Assembly: GCA_934464705.1 (NCBI GenBank)
Contig: CAKSKB010000001.1
Location: forward strand, 189,293 to 253,292
Origin: an uncultured Clostridia bacterium
GTDB taxonomy: Bacteria > Bacillota > Clostridia > HGM11514
Reading direction: 5' to 3'
DNA: 64,000 nucleotides
Shown: positions 1 through 10,096 of the stretch, in pieces
Numbering within the stretch: position 1 is the first letter of the stretch
Layout: the number at the start of each line of letters is the position of its first letter
Notes under the pieces: model-generated
Database searches by the model: none
The model's input: only the letters and a program-made list of their open reading frames with translations
Told to the model about the DNA's origin: nothing
Translations under genes and position numbers: made by a program

Positions 1-3000
1 CACTTCCGCCTTTCACCTCAAAATCAACCATGTATGACGGTAATGAAGCCGCTCCGCCGCCCATGCCGCTTCCTCCTTCGCCGCTGCTATTGCTTTGCCT
101 GTAAACAGTAACGGTAGAGTTAATTGCACCGCTGCCCTGATAATTTTCGCTGCCTTCACCTTTGAAGCCGCTGTAATTTATCGTAACCGTATATGTTCCG
201 GGGTTTTTGGAAATTTCAGAAAACCGAACATCTTCATTATCCGAATTTTTAACCGTAACTGTAAGGTTATCCGGAGAAAGATTTTCATTTCCGAGCACAC
301 CGGCTATTTCATACAGTCGGCTTTCATACACTACCGAACCTGCAGCAACTCTTGCATTTTTGGCGGAAATCGACAATGTAAACGGCGTTACGCTCAGCGT
401 ACCGGTTTGCTGTGTTATTTCATAGTTTTCCGTCACATCTGCGCCTTCGCTGTCCGAAACAGCAATACGCTCTATTATGTTTACCCCAGTGCCGACATTG
501 GTTATAACGCTTTCGGCAGTCATAACGGCAGATAATGTATGGTTATCAGCCAAACTGCCGCTTAATTCCGTTTCGTTTGTCAAAAGCGGCTGTGCATCGT
601 ACACCTTACTTTTGCTTGCCGCCTTTACAGAAACTGCCCTCTTGCCGATTGAAACAGTTGCCTTTTCTGTGAAAAAGCGTGCTGCATGACCGTCAGCCGA
701 CGCATCGACACAACAATAATATTCACCGCTTTCAGCCACATTTTTTACAGAATACGAATTATATAATGCCGATGAAACGGGAATTGCTTCATTTGAACCG
801 CTTGGTACAAAATACCACTGATAGTGCTTAACCGATATATTATCCGCAAGCGTATATGTAATATCATGAGTTTTTCCGTCATATTCACCCGTATAACCTT
901 CGACTGTGATATCTGCCGGAGTGTATGCGGCATAATACTTTTTATCGCCGCGGTCGCTGTTCTTGATTTCATACACTCTTGCACCCTCCAAAAGCTCATC
1001 TTCGTACCAGCCGGCAAAATGATAGCCGTCCTTTGAAACATCCGTCGGAAGCAGTGCGCCTGTTCCGTAAGTGTACTCTGTAATTTTCCCGGAATTTACA
1101 AATCCGCCGTTTGTTTCAAAAACAACCGAATATACCATAGCTTCCCATACAGCATAGAATCTCACATCGCTGTTTTCGGAATACATATCGCCGGCAAAGT
1201 ACCCGGCAGCACCGTCCGGAGAGGTTGCCCACCCGATAAATTTATATCCGTATCTTTCGGGTATGCGGTCGGACAGTTTTACATCGGTATCATAAGCCTT
1301 CATTATATTTTCAGGCATGTTGCCGACATATTCCGCCGCATTTGAATTGTATGTAACTGAATATGTATTAAGCCCAATTCCCCTCACGGTAATAACCTTT
1401 GATTCGGTAACATTTGTAATATCAAAGTAAAGTGTACTGCCGCTTTCGGAAGTCTTTTCAAGCAAAACACCGTTTGCGTAAACCGATATGTCCGATGCAT
1501 TGTATCCGTCCGACACGGTAATGCCGAATGAAAAAGTCCCGCCATGTTCAACATGAATATCCGATATAACATTGACCGTAAATTCGCTTCTGTTATCAGG
1601 GACCTTCACCGTATAAGTATTCTTTTCAAACTTTGCTTCAAGCTGCAAATCCCCTTTAACACCGTCTGCAAAATTCCATTCATTATCTCCGTCAAACCAG
1701 CCTGAAAATGTATATCCGGATTTCTCAGGCGTTCTCGGCTTTTGCGTCTTGCTGTTATACATAACCCTTTCGGAGTAATAGAGCTCACCGTCAACCGTAT
1801 ATTTAACAGCATAAATATCCGCCGTTACGCCGCTTACGGTTATTATCTGATCGGCGGTAATATTTTTAACGCTGTAAACATAAGTGCCTTCAACTTTGGT
1901 TCCGGTAAGAAGTATTCCGTTTGCGTACACCTTCATATTGTCAGCGTTATAGTGCTCTGCAACTGTTATTTTGAAGGTATAATCGCCGCCGTAATTTACT
2001 GCTGTACTGCCGCCCGACTCAACGGTATACCCATCACCGCCTTCCGGGAGTGTAACACTTAATATTCCGCTTTCCCATACAGGTATTAAAGTTATATCCG
2101 ATGTAACTTTATCTTCCGCAAAATTTCGGATACGAGTTCCGTCAGACCAGCCTTTGAATGTTTCACCCTCTTTTGCAGGTGATACAGGTTCTGCAATAAG
2201 CGAACCATATTCCGCCTGAACCGTTAAATACACCTGACCGTCAACCATATATGTTACCGTATACTTATTAAGTTCAACACCTGCTACGGTTATTACCTGA
2301 TCGGCGGTAATATTTTTAACGCTGTAAACATAAGTGCCTTCAACTTTGGTTCCGGTAAGAAGTATTCCGTTTGCGTACACCTTCATATTGTCAGCGTTAT
2401 AGTGCTCTGCAACTGTTATTTTGAAGGTATAATCGCCGCCGTAATTTACCGCCGTGCTGCCGCCCGACTCAATGGTATACCCTTTGCCGCTTCCCGGAGG
2501 TGTGATATTCAGTGCATTTACCGCAAATCTTGCATAAACGGAAATATTTTTGTCAAGCACGGTTGTTTCGTCGATTTTGGTTCCGCCTGTCCGCTCGCTG
2601 TACCAGCCTATAAAACTGCTGCCTTCCTTTACGGGAGGATTAGGCAGCACAATTGCCGCCGCATTTCCTTCGATAGCAGACTGTGTATAATAAAGTCCGC
2701 CGTCAAAATAGAAACTTGCCGTATGGATTTTCTTAGCCTCCGCAGCGGCAACGAACGATACTGGACCTTTTATTCTATATGTGCCCTCGGAAATGACCTC
2801 CGCATTATCCTTCGGAATAACCGTTATAACCGGAGAATTATACCCTTCGCCGCTTGCTGCTGTCACATTAACCGTTCCGTTATAAACAGCTTCGTTTGAA
2901 CTGAGCGTTCCCGAAACGCCCTCCCCTGTAATAAGAGCCACGGAATATTTATTGATTTTCCACTGTGCATAAAGCGTTATATCCGCATTAACGCTTAATT

Positions 3001-6000
3001 CGCTTCCTGCTCTGTAGCTTGTTCCGGTTCCGTCCGCCTTAGTGTTCCATTCCGAGAAAGTATATCCTGTGCGAACCGGTATCTGCGAACTCAATATAAG
3101 CACATTATCATATTTTTTGGTCTGCACAGAGGGAACCGCAATATTCTCCGATGTGTTTTTATTGTACTCAACAGCATAGGATTTGGCTGTCCATTTTGCG
3201 TAAAGCCGTATATCCGCCGTCACTTCGGTCTGAAAATCATACGGAGTGGCGTACGAAGCATCTGTATACCAGCCCGCAAAACTGTAACCGTTTCTTTGAG
3301 GGATACCGGGCTGCAATGCTTTCATGTTTTCTTCAACCGTACTTATAAGATATATACTGCCATTGCTTACAAAAGTAACCGTATGCTGCGGCTTTGCCGT
3401 AACGGAAACCGAAATCACGGGCTGCGAAGTTATATCATGAAGAGTATATGTAAACACATCGCCGTTTTTGGTTCCATTTAAAGTGTTCCCGTTTGCAAAA
3501 ACTACCGGAACAGCCGTTTTATAGCCGTCCGCCAACGCAACCTTAAAAGTAAAGTCCCCGCCGCTTTCAATTACGGTATCATTGGGCGATATGCTGTACC
3601 CCGTGCCGTTGTTAAGTATGATATGGAAAGTTTCTTTCTTAACATGGTAAATATTGATACTTGTATCTGCAGATATACTGTTTATTCTATAAGTATAGGC
3701 GGCACCGTTAATCTGTACCGAACCGAGCATGATTCCGTTTGCCGAAACTGTCATTTTGTCCGCAGTATAGCCGTTTTCAACACATATCTTAAAGGAAATA
3801 CCGTTTCCTTTGCTTACGGTTATATCTTTTTGTGATGTCACTTCAGTATCATCGTAATATACTTTATACCCCTCACCCGACTTAGGGAGCGTAACCGTAT
3901 GGCTTTCATTTTTCCCAATGACCGCATACAGGTAAACCGACGCTCCGTTTTCGCCGGCAAGCCCGGCTGTAATTTCCTGCCCGTCGCTGTAATAAACCGT
4001 ATCGCTTCCCGATGCAACAGACCAGCCGCAAAATGTATATCCTTCCGGCACGGAAATTCCGAGCGTATCGGCTTTCGGTATACGGAAACCGCTGCCGTAG
4101 ACGGCGGAAACAGAACCCAAAGTTTTCGTCCCGTTTACAAATGTAACGGTATAATTTATAGGTTCCCACGCTGCGTAAAGGTCAAATTTTTCCTCAACAC
4201 TGTTCCAGGCGGCGATTTTATAGTAATCCGACAGCTGCATATCGGAATCATAAACCAAATTGCCGCCCCTGTCAGCCGAAGTATAATAGCCGGCAAATGT
4301 ATATCCGTATCTGTACGGTGCCGTCAGATTACCCGACGGAAGAGGCTTTCCGTATACAGCCTCGCACGAAGCACTTCCGGAAGAGCCGCCTTCAAAATGA
4401 AAATTAACCTTTGTTTTCGCACCTCTCCAAACTGCGTAAAGTGTAATATTACCGTTTTGTATATCGGTAAGATTTTTTACGGCTGCACCGTTTATATAAG
4501 CAATCTCACCGTTCGGCGAATATGACCACCCGGCAAACTGACACCCGCTTTTTGCAAATGCGTTTTCAGAAAGAGTGAATTCTTTGTCATAAACAGCCGA
4601 AGTTGCAGGCATACTACCAATTCCACCGTCAGCATCATATCTTACCGTATAAAGTATCGGTTCCCATACGGCATAAAGAACAATATCCTCTGAGCCGACA
4701 GCAACGGTATCTCCGCCTTTATATTCTGCAAATTCCGAATCCGCAGAGGAAGCCCAGCCGCAGAATGAATACCCGATTTTTGAAGGCAAATCCGACTTTA
4801 CCAAAACCGAATCTCCGTTTACATAAATACGCATATCAATCGGAGGGTTTATACCCCCGTTTGCGTTGTATATTATATTTACCGAAGTTGCGTCGGAAAC
4901 AACAACATAAGCCGCACCCTTTATTTCAATTTTATATACCCCGTCGGTCGGATGTGTAAGAATTCCGTTTACATACACCTTCGGCGCACTTCCGCTTACG
5001 GTAAACTCGGCATATTCGCCAAGCACATAACCGTCTGCATTTATTCCGGAAACCGAGTATCCGTCCGCCACAGACACGCTAACCGCATATTTTACAGGCT
5101 CCCAGACCGCATAAAGAATCGTATCGCGATTCGGCATTGTATACGGTGCGGATACTACATCCGTTTTGGCTGCCAAACTGCTCTCCGCCCAGCCGCAAAA
5201 GATATATCCCTCTCTTTGCGGCACTGCGTCTGTAAGCGAAACAGAGCTTCCGGCAGGCGGATAAGATGCGCCCGCATAAGTGGTGAAAGCGCCGCCGTTT
5301 GCGTTATAGACAAGCTCGGGATTTTTATGCCACACCGCAAAAAGCGTTACTAAAGAATCGCCCATAGTGAAATCATCGTTAGGCTGATACTGCGCCTCCG
5401 CCGAATCAGATTTTTCCGACCACCCGGCAAATGTATAATTTCGGCGGTTCGGGACAGTTCCGCTGATTTTTATAGTTTCATCCGTATGAACTTCTGCAGC
5501 AGACGGTGCACCCTCACCGCCGTTTGCGTCATATGTTATTGTGTATTTATCTTTTTCAAGCCATGCGGCATAGATGTATGCCGTTTTCCCCTGCTCGGCT
5601 GCAAGCCCTGCAGCATAGGTTCTGCCGCTTGTATACATTGCCCAATTCTGCTCATCGTAGATGTTCCATCCAACGAAATTGTAGTTGGGGTATGAAATTC
5701 CGATTTTCTCGGCAGAAGGAAGCCGAAGTTCGCCGTAAACTACATTTTGCATCGTGCCGACATTCTCGCCCCTGCTGTACAGCTGAATATTGTATGTGAT
5801 CGGCGTCCACAAAGCATACAGCGTAATTCTGTCCGCCCTGTCATATACGCTTGCGGATGAACAGTCGGCATTATAATACTTTTTGCCGCTGCCGTTCGGA
5901 TTTTCAAAATATCCTCCAAATAAATAACCCGGCTTATCCGGCGCTGCAATCACCGGCATATCGCTTCCGAAAACCGCTGTAACGGTCGAACCGCCCGAAC

Positions 6001-7927
6001 CTCCCTGTGCGTTTAGCACAACATCGTATGTATTTGCCGTCCACTTTGCGTAAATAGTGCAGTCGGCATCTATATCATAAGCCTTTGTGCCTTCCCCGTT
6101 TGCATAAATATACTGTGCACCGCTTCCGTCTGCGCCTGCAAAATATCCGCCAAAAGTATAACCTTCTCTTACGGGAGGCGTAACGGTCGGAACTTTAGAG
6201 TCAAATAACACATCAACGCTCGCAGTGCCGCCGTTTCCGCCGCACATATCGAAAGAAACGGTATAACTGTTTGCGCTCCAGTTTGCATAAAGCGCAAGAC
6301 CGTCGGTTTTGTCATATTTTTTTGCTGAAGTCCCGTCGGAATTGTAATACATTTCACCTTCGCCGCCCGGCTGAGTATAGTAACCCAAAAATGTATAACC
6401 CTTTCTGGTCGGTTTTGAAATCACAGGCATGTCGGCGTCATATACGGCAGTAACCGTGCCGCCGCCATCGCCACCGGAGGCGTCCAATGTAACGGTATAG
6501 TTCTTTGGCGTCCACTTTGCATAAAGCTGAAGCCCTCCGGGAATGTCATAATTCCTCGTTGGATTTCCGTCATATTCGTAATATTTCGTACCGCCGCCGT
6601 CTATCTCTGTGAAATATCCGCCGAATGTATATCCGTCCCTTGCCGGAGGTGTAATTGCAGGCATCGCCGACAGATAAGTCGCAGAAACACTCTCTGTTCC
6701 GCCGCTTCCTCCGCGGCTGTCTAAAGAAACTGTATAAGTCTGCGGCTCAGCCGACGCAAAGATTTCTATATTACCCGTCACAGCAGCGCTGTAAATACCC
6801 ATTCTTCCGCTAGATGGATTGTAATCATAGTTCGATATAGTCGTACCGCCCACCTTTATTGTTATATTTTGGGGCAGCTTGTAACCGGACTTTGGTTTAA
6901 GCGTCGCCGAATAATACGCTTCAAATCGCACAGTTCCGCTTCCGTAAAACAACATATTCACCATTTTTGCCGTTACGCTGAACATTGATCTATACGGAAT
7001 ACTGCCTACAGAAAGATTTTTATCTGCGTATGAGCAAACATTTCCGGCATCATCTGCAACCGAAAGGGTTGCAAGGCTTTTAAGAACCAAATCCATGTTT
7101 TCGCCTGTGTTTGAGAGAGTAGTTGTCAAATACACCGTCCGCCTGTCCGAAGAAAAAGTAATGTCATAATCCACACCGTTTTCTATTGACAAATCCACAG
7201 TCGGATAAAATCCGTTAATAGAATTGACCGCCTCGCTGTATTCAAATGCATATGTAACCTTATCTCCCGGAGCTGCATATGCCGGCAAGACCGTATTTCC
7301 GTTTACGGAATGCAAATACGGTCCGTTAACGAGAGTAGGATTGGTTCTGTCGCGAAAAATCAGGCTGAAATCATACATGCCGTAATAAGCGCTACCGGAC
7401 CCCAGATGCTCGGTGCCCTCGTACACAATATAAGCTGTGCCGGCGGGTATGGAGGATTTTGCAATTTTTAAAGTTTCCGTTCTGCCGGTCACCGAATATC
7501 CGCTATCCTTTGCATTATAGGTTGCAATTGCAACATCCGATGAGTTGTAGCATATTATATTAAGATTTGCCGTAAGGGTTCTGGAACCCTGTGCATAAAA
7601 TTTACCCGATGCCTCCAAGGTTAATTCTCCATTATTTGCACGATATACATCCGCAGCAGTCAGAGTAACTCTCTGACGCACGTATATATCTCCGCCTCTT
7701 TTAGCACCGAATATATACGGTTCGTCATTACCCATATCTAAGAATTTACCGTAGGAACACCCATTCAGTTCCCATGCCTCACTTGATGTCGGCTCGGGAT
7801 TTTGCAACACATTTTCACCGAATGTATAAGTGCTTTCCTCAACCGCAGCAACAGGCAGCGAAAGCATTGGAAAAACCGACACTGCCATACATAAAACCAT
7901 AAATAATGATACAAAACTTTTCTTCAT
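1..7927 (-). CDS. Giant secreted InlB B-repeat (Listeria-Bacteroides repeat) surface protein, 3' end outside window
   Basis: One minus-strand reading frame stays open from the ATG at 7927 to the window edge, more than 2,640 codons. A GGGAG ribosome site precedes the ATG. The N-terminus is a signal peptide (MKKSFVSLFMVLCMAVSVF, then an Ala-rich cleavage region). A non-repeated region of several hundred residues follows, then roughly 17 repeats of the type GYTFGGYF...LYAKW. These are the InlB B-repeat/Flg_new signature of cell-surface adhesins. Interspersed shorter modules read VYANGILL...YSVKNIT. Near the visible C-terminal part are MBG-like stretches (GEYDGKTHDITYT, SKVYDAQPLL) and a Gly/Ser linker. 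The attachment domain (S-layer homology or sortase signal) would lie beyond position 1 and cannot be seen. Role in adhesion or glycan binding is inferred from the family. Direct repeats upstream suggest control by the neighbouring LytTR response regulator. Confidence 0.9.
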   Translation of the reverse strand, partial: MKKSFVSLFMVLCMAVSVFPMLSLPVAAVEESTYTFGENVLQNPEPTSSEAWELNGCSYGKFLDMGNDEPYIFGAKRGGDIYVRQRVTLTAADVYRANNGELTLEASGKFYAQGSRTLTANLNIICYNSSDVAIATYNAKDSGYSVTGRTETLKIAKSSIPAGTAYIVYEGTEHLGSGSAYYGMYDFSLIFRDRTNPTLVNGPYLHSVNGNTVLPAYAAPGDKVTYAFEYSEAVNSINGFYPTVDLSIENGVDYDITFSSDRRTVYLTTTLSNTGENMDLVLKSLATLSVADDAGNVCSYADKNLSVGSIPYRSMFSVTAKMVNMLFYGSGTVRFEAYYSATLKPKSGYKLPQNITIKVGGTTISNYDYNPSSGRMGIYSAAVTGNIEIFASAEPQTYTVSLDSRGGSGGTESVSATYLSAMPAITPPARDGYTFGGYFTEIDGGGTKYYEYDGNPTRNYDIPGGLQLYAKWTPKNYTVTLDASGGDGGGTVTAVYDADMPVISKPTRKGYTFLGYYTQPGGEGEMYYNSDGTSAKKYDKTDGLALYANWSANSYTVSFDMCGGNGGTASVDVLFDSKVPTVTPPVREGYTFGGYFAGADGSGAQYIYANGEGTKAYDIDADCTIYAKWTANTYDVVLNAQGGSGGSTVTAVFGSDMPVIAAPDKPGYLFGGYFENPNGSGKKYYNADCSSASVYDRADRITLYALWTPITYNIQLYSRGENVGTMQNVVYGELRLPSAEKIGISYPNYNFVGWNIYDEQNWAMYTSGRTYAAGLAAEQGKTAYIYAAWLEKDKYTITYDANGGEGAPSAAEVHTDETIKISGTVPNRRNYTFAGWSEKSDSAEAQYQPNDDFTMGDSLVTLFAVWHKNPELVYNANGGAFTTYAGASYPPAGSSVSLTDAVPQREGYIFCGWAESSLAAKTDVVSAPYTMPNRDTILYAVWEPVKYAVSVSVADGYSVSGINADGYVLGEYAEFTVSGSAPKVYVNGILTHPTDGVYKIEIKGAAYVVVSDATSVNIIYNANGGINPPIDMRIYVNGDSVLVKSDLPSKIGYSFCGWASSADSEFAEYKGGDTVAVGSEDIVLYAVWEPILYTVRYDADGGIGSMPATSAVYDKEFTLSENAFAKSGCQFAGWSYSPNGEIAYINGAAVKNLTDIQNGNITLYAVWRGAKTKVNFHFEGGSSGSASCEAVYGKPLPSGNLTAPYRYGYTFAGYYTSADRGGNLVYDSDMQLSDYYKIAAWNSVEEKFDLYAAWEPINYTVTFVNGTKTLGSVSAVYGSGFRIPKADTLGISVPEGYTFCGWSVASGSDTVYYSDGQEITAGLAGENGASVYLYAVIGKNESHTVTLPKSGEGYKVYYDDTEVTSQKDITVSKGNGISFKICVENGYTADKMTVSANGIMLGSVQINGAAYTYRINSISADTSINIYHVKKETFHIILNNGTGYSISPNDTVIESGGDFTFKVALADGYKTAVPVVFANGNTLNGTKNGDVFTYTLHDITSQPVISVSVTAKPQHTVTFVSNGSIYLISTVEENMKALQPGIPQRNGYSFAGWYTDASYATPYDFQTEVTADIRLYAKWTAKSYAVEYNKNTSENIAVPSVQTKKYDNVLILSSQIPVRTGYTFSEWNTKADGTGTSYRAGSELSVNADITLYAQWKINKYSVALITGEGVSGTLSSNEAVYNGTVNVTAASGEGYNSPVITVIPKDNAEVISEGTYRIKGPVSFVAAAEAKKIHTASFYFDGGLYYTQSAIEGNAAAIVLPNPPVKEGSSFIGWYSERTGGTKIDETTVLDKNISVYARFAVNALNITPPGSGKGYTIESGGSTAVNYGGDYTFKITVAEHYNADNMKVYANGILLTGTKVEGTYVYSVKNITADQVITVAGVELNKYTVTYMVDGQVYLTVQAEYGSLIAEPVSPAKEGETFKGWSDGTRIRNFAEDKVTSDITLIPVWESGILSVTLPEGGDGYTVESGGSTAVNYGGDYTFKITVAEHYNADNMKVYANGILLTGTKVEGTYVYSVKNITADQIITVSGVTADIYAVKYTVDGELYYSERVMYNSKTQKPRTPEKSGYTFSGWFDGDNEWNFADGVKGDLQLEAKFEKNTYTVKVPDNRSEFTVNVISDIHVEHGGTFSFGITVSDGYNASDISVYANGVLLEKTSESGSTLYFDITNVTESKVITVRGIGLNTYSVTYNSNAAEYVGNMPENIMKAYDTDVKLSDRIPERYGYKFIGWATSPDGAAGYFAGDMYSENSDVRFYAVWEAMVYSVVFETNGGFVNSGKITEYTYGTGALLPTDVSKDGYHFAGWYEDELLEGARVYEIKNSDRGDKKYYAAYTPADITVEGYTGEYDGKTHDITYTLADNISVKHYQWYFVPSGSNEAIPVSSALYNSYSVKNVAESGEYYCCVDASADGHAARFFTEKATVSIGKRAVSVKAASKSKVYDAQPLLTNETELSGSLADNHTLSAVMTAESVITNVGTGVNIIERIAVSDSEGADVTENYEITQQTGTLSVTPFTLSISAKNARVAAGSVVYESRLYEIAGVLGNENLSPDNLTVTVKNSDNEDVRFSEISKNPGTYTVTINYSGFKGEGSENYQGSGAINSTVTVYRQSNSSGEGGSGMGGGAASLPSYMVDFEVKGGS
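1847..1999 (-). repeat. 153-bp exact direct repeat inside the giant protein gene, copy 1
   Basis: Positions 1847-1999 are identical base for base to 2297-2449, an offset of 450 bp or 150 codons in frame. Both encode the module ending YNADNMKVYANGILL. Other modules of the protein have diverged, so this pair reflects a recent internal duplication or gene conversion. Confidence 0.9.
2297..2449 (-). repeat. 153-bp exact direct repeat inside the giant protein gene, copy 2
   Basis: Second copy of the segment at 1847-1999. Identity ends abruptly on both sides (T/C difference at 1846/2296 and T/C at 2000/2450). It keeps frame, so deletion or expansion between copies would remove or add 150 codons without breaking the protein. 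Confidence 0.9.
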
Positions 7928-8000
7928 TTCAGACTTCTCCCTTTCTTTTTCGGTCTGCAATGCAGCAGCATTCCCGACAAATACTTCTTTTTAGAGTATA

Positions 8001-8028
8001 ACAAAAAACCACCCTCACGGATGGTTTT
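8001..8028 (-). terminator. Intrinsic terminator after the histidine kinase gene
   Basis: On the minus strand AAAACCATCC pairs with GGGTGGTTTT around a GNRA-type tetraloop GTGA, followed by a run of T. It lies 44 bp beyond the kinase stop codon. It also occupies the place where the -35 of the giant gene promoter would be. Confidence 0.8.
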
Positions 8029-8031
8029 CGG

Positions 8032-8062
8032 CGTAATTGGTCACTTTTAAATCGTAATTGGT
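8032..8062 (-). promoter_or_regulatory. LytTR-type operator: two direct repeats in 21-bp phase
   Basis: The 10-mer CGTAATTGGT (minus strand ACCAATTACG) occurs at 8032-8041 and again at 8053-8062, start-to-start 21 bp, two helical turns. LytTR regulators such as PlnC, BlpR and AgrA bind paired direct repeats about 21 bp apart just upstream of a weak -35. A TATACT hexamer at 7994-7999 on the minus strand would give a start near 7987. The repeats would then lie around -45 to -75 of the giant protein gene. No good -35 is present, as expected for an activated promoter. Binding by the adjacent regulator is inferred. Confidence 0.55.
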
Positions 8063-8071
8063 TTTTTAGTT

Positions 8072-9343
8072 TTAAGAATTCAATATAATACAAACGGTTA
8101 ATATCCCGTTGTCAAGGCTGTATCTGATGTCGCCGCCGTACTTTCTTATGGCAGAAAGCATGCTGGCTATTCCGATACCGCGGTTCTTAATCATATTGTT
8201 CTCTATTATAATATCATTTTTACATGGATTGCTGCATACTATAACGGTTTTGCCCGCAACTGTCCTGATATTGACATTTATTTCGCCGTCGGATTCACAT
8301 TCAACGCATCCGTTTACGGCGTTTTCCAGAAGATTTGATAAAACAGCGACAAAATCCATATCCGAAACGGTTGAATTTTCGTTTGTATCCGCTCGGACAG
8401 AAACGGAAATGCCGCTGCTCTGTGCCTTATTATAAAAGCTGTTAAGGATAGCATTTACGGTTATATTAGGGCAAAACTCATTAACGCCAGATGACTTCAA
8501 GGTATCGTTATATTGTTCCAGATACTTCACCGCCTCACGGATTTCGCCCTTTTTAAGCATAGATGCAATATTCCGGTTATGGTGTCTGAAATCATGGCGA
8601 ACGGTTTTTGCAAAGAGTTCATTTTCCCTTGCGGTTTTAAGCTGCCCCTGAAGATAAGCCACATTACGGTTAATTAATTCAGCATTGCTTTCATCAATCA
8701 TGGATTGAATTGTACCGAAAATAACCCACAGTATAGAGCAGTAAATCAAAACAAATATCACAAAAAACGGAATATATTCATTAATGCGTTTGAATTCCGA
8801 ATGAAATGTGACGAGAAACAGCGCAAATATCGTCAGAAACAAAACCGATACAACAGATATTGAATACCATGTTTTGCGGTGTTTCCCTGACACAGCCCTC
8901 ACCGACGGACGCAGAAAACGCATATAAATCAAAGCCATCGGAATAAACAAAAGCGTTCTTATAATATTTCTTGCATAATAAATAACGATTTCCGGCGAAT
9001 CGTTAAAAAATATACTGCACAGAATCAGCGAAACACATACAAAAATACTGAACGCATTTGCATAGCTGATAAAGAGAAAAACCTTCTTGCAAAGAGGGTC
9101 TGCGGAAGTAAAAACAAAAACGAAAAACGCCATAACAATCGTAGTGACAAAAGCTGTTGCATAATATCTTGAATCATCTTCGAATAAAGTGTAAGAGAGA
9201 GTAATAAAACACACAAATCCGGCACAGAACAGCGAATATATGAGCACCGTTTTGAGGCCGGAGTATTTCGGCTCCGTCAGCGCCCAAAAGAAAAAAAGAT
9301 GCGAAATACCGAGCAGAATCCAAACCGCAATCATATGTATCAT
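8072..9343 (-). CDS. AgrC-type GHKL sensor histidine kinase
   Basis: 423 residues. The first ~210 residues hold about seven hydrophobic helices and almost no extracellular domain, as in peptide-sensing AgrC/ComD-family (HPK10) kinases. A dimerisation helix follows with the phospho-acceptor motif RHDFRHHNRN (His about 250). The C-terminal GHKL ATPase domain shows an N box (LSNLLENAVNG) and a G box (NRGIGIASML). The start codon overlaps the response regulator stop by 4 bp (ATGA), so the two genes are cotranscribed regulator first. No small signal-peptide gene or AgrB-like processing protein is visible nearby, so the ligand is unknown. A terminator follows directly. Confidence 0.88.
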   Translation of the reverse strand: MIHMIAVWILLGISHLFFFWALTEPKYSGLKTVLIYSLFCAGFVCFITLSYTLFEDDSRYYATAFVTTIVMAFFVFVFTSADPLCKKVFLFISYANAFSIFVCVSLILCSIFFNDSPEIVIYYARNIIRTLLFIPMALIYMRFLRPSVRAVSGKHRKTWYSISVVSVLFLTIFALFLVTFHSEFKRINEYIPFFVIFVLIYCSILWVIFGTIQSMIDESNAELINRNVAYLQGQLKTARENELFAKTVRHDFRHHNRNIASMLKKGEIREAVKYLEQYNDTLKSSGVNEFCPNITVNAILNSFYNKAQSSGISVSVRADTNENSTVSDMDFVAVLSNLLENAVNGCVECESDGEINVNIRTVAGKTVIVCSNPCKNDIIIENNMIKNRGIGIASMLSAIRKYGGDIRYSLDNGILTVCIILNS

Positions 9344-10068
9344 TTTTTCATAGCCTCCTCATGGTAGAAATCAAAATACTGCTCCCTGACCTCATTTTTC
9401 AGGCGTCTCGGAACAGGTATATTCTGTCCGTTTGTCATAATAAGCTCGCTTTGAACGATACTCTGCACGCACCTGAGGTTGACTATATACGATGCTCCCA
9501 CCGTTATAAAACCGCTGACACCGTTGAACAGTTTTTTTATTTCCGTCAGAGTTGTGTGCGCATTTATAACTTTTCCCGATTTAAGAAACATCTCTACGCT
9601 GTGGTTTTTTGATTCCGTATAAAGCACCTGATATAAATCAATAAGGTGTATTTCCCGTCCACATGTTACGGGCACTAACAGCTGTTCTTTTCGTTTCTCA
9701 ACAACTCTGTCAAGTGTGTCGATGAGCCTTTCTGTCGTAAACGGCTTTGTCAGATAGTCATTCACATGTAAAGAAAACGCTTCAACGGCAAAATCGGAAC
9801 TGGTTGTTAAAAAGATTATGTCGACGGTATCACCGCTTTTGTCCTTCATTTCCTTCGCAATGTCGGTTCCCAAAATTCCGGGCATGCAAATATCGAGCAG
9901 CGCAATATCAGGAACCCCGTTTTTGCCTATATCATCCAGCATATCAAGAGGGTTTAAGAAAGCGGTAATTTTAACGGAGAGCTCCGGATGCTCTTTTGCA
10001 TATTCCGACACAATCTGCTTAATGTTTTCAAGCTCGTCTATCCGGTCATCACATATGTAAATGTTCAT
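9340..10068 (-). CDS. LytTR-family response regulator (AgrA-like)
   Basis: 242 residues from the ATG at 10068, chosen because AAAGGGGG lies just upstream; a longer frame would overlap the HxlR gene and has no ribosome site. Residues 1-120 form a CheY-like receiver with the acidic pair Asp7-Asp8, phosphorylatable Asp59 (ALLDICMPG) and conserved Lys108 (LTKP). Residues ~133-238 form a LytTR DNA-binding domain (YTESKNHSVEMF, GFITVGASYIVNL). Its partner is the downstream kinase. Paired direct repeats at 8032-8062 are the probable target, which would make the giant surface protein the output of this system. Confidence 0.9.
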   Translation of the reverse strand: MNIYICDDRIDELENIKQIVSEYAKEHPELSVKITAFLNPLDMLDDIGKNGVPDIALLDICMPGILGTDIAKEMKDKSGDTVDIIFLTTSSDFAVEAFSLHVNDYLTKPFTTERLIDTLDRVVEKRKEQLLVPVTCGREIHLIDLYQVLYTESKNHSVEMFLKSGKVINAHTTLTEIKKLFNGVSGFITVGASYIVNLRCVQSIVQSELIMTNGQNIPVPRRLKNEVREQYFDFYHEEAMKK

Positions 10069-10096
10069 TCTTAACCCCCTTTCGTTTATAAGTATA

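Noticed and set aside
95..6453. Many plus-strand open frames of 60-208 codons
   Set aside because: All lie opposite the single giant minus-strand gene. They lack ribosome sites and their products are low-complexity translations of the repeat antisense.
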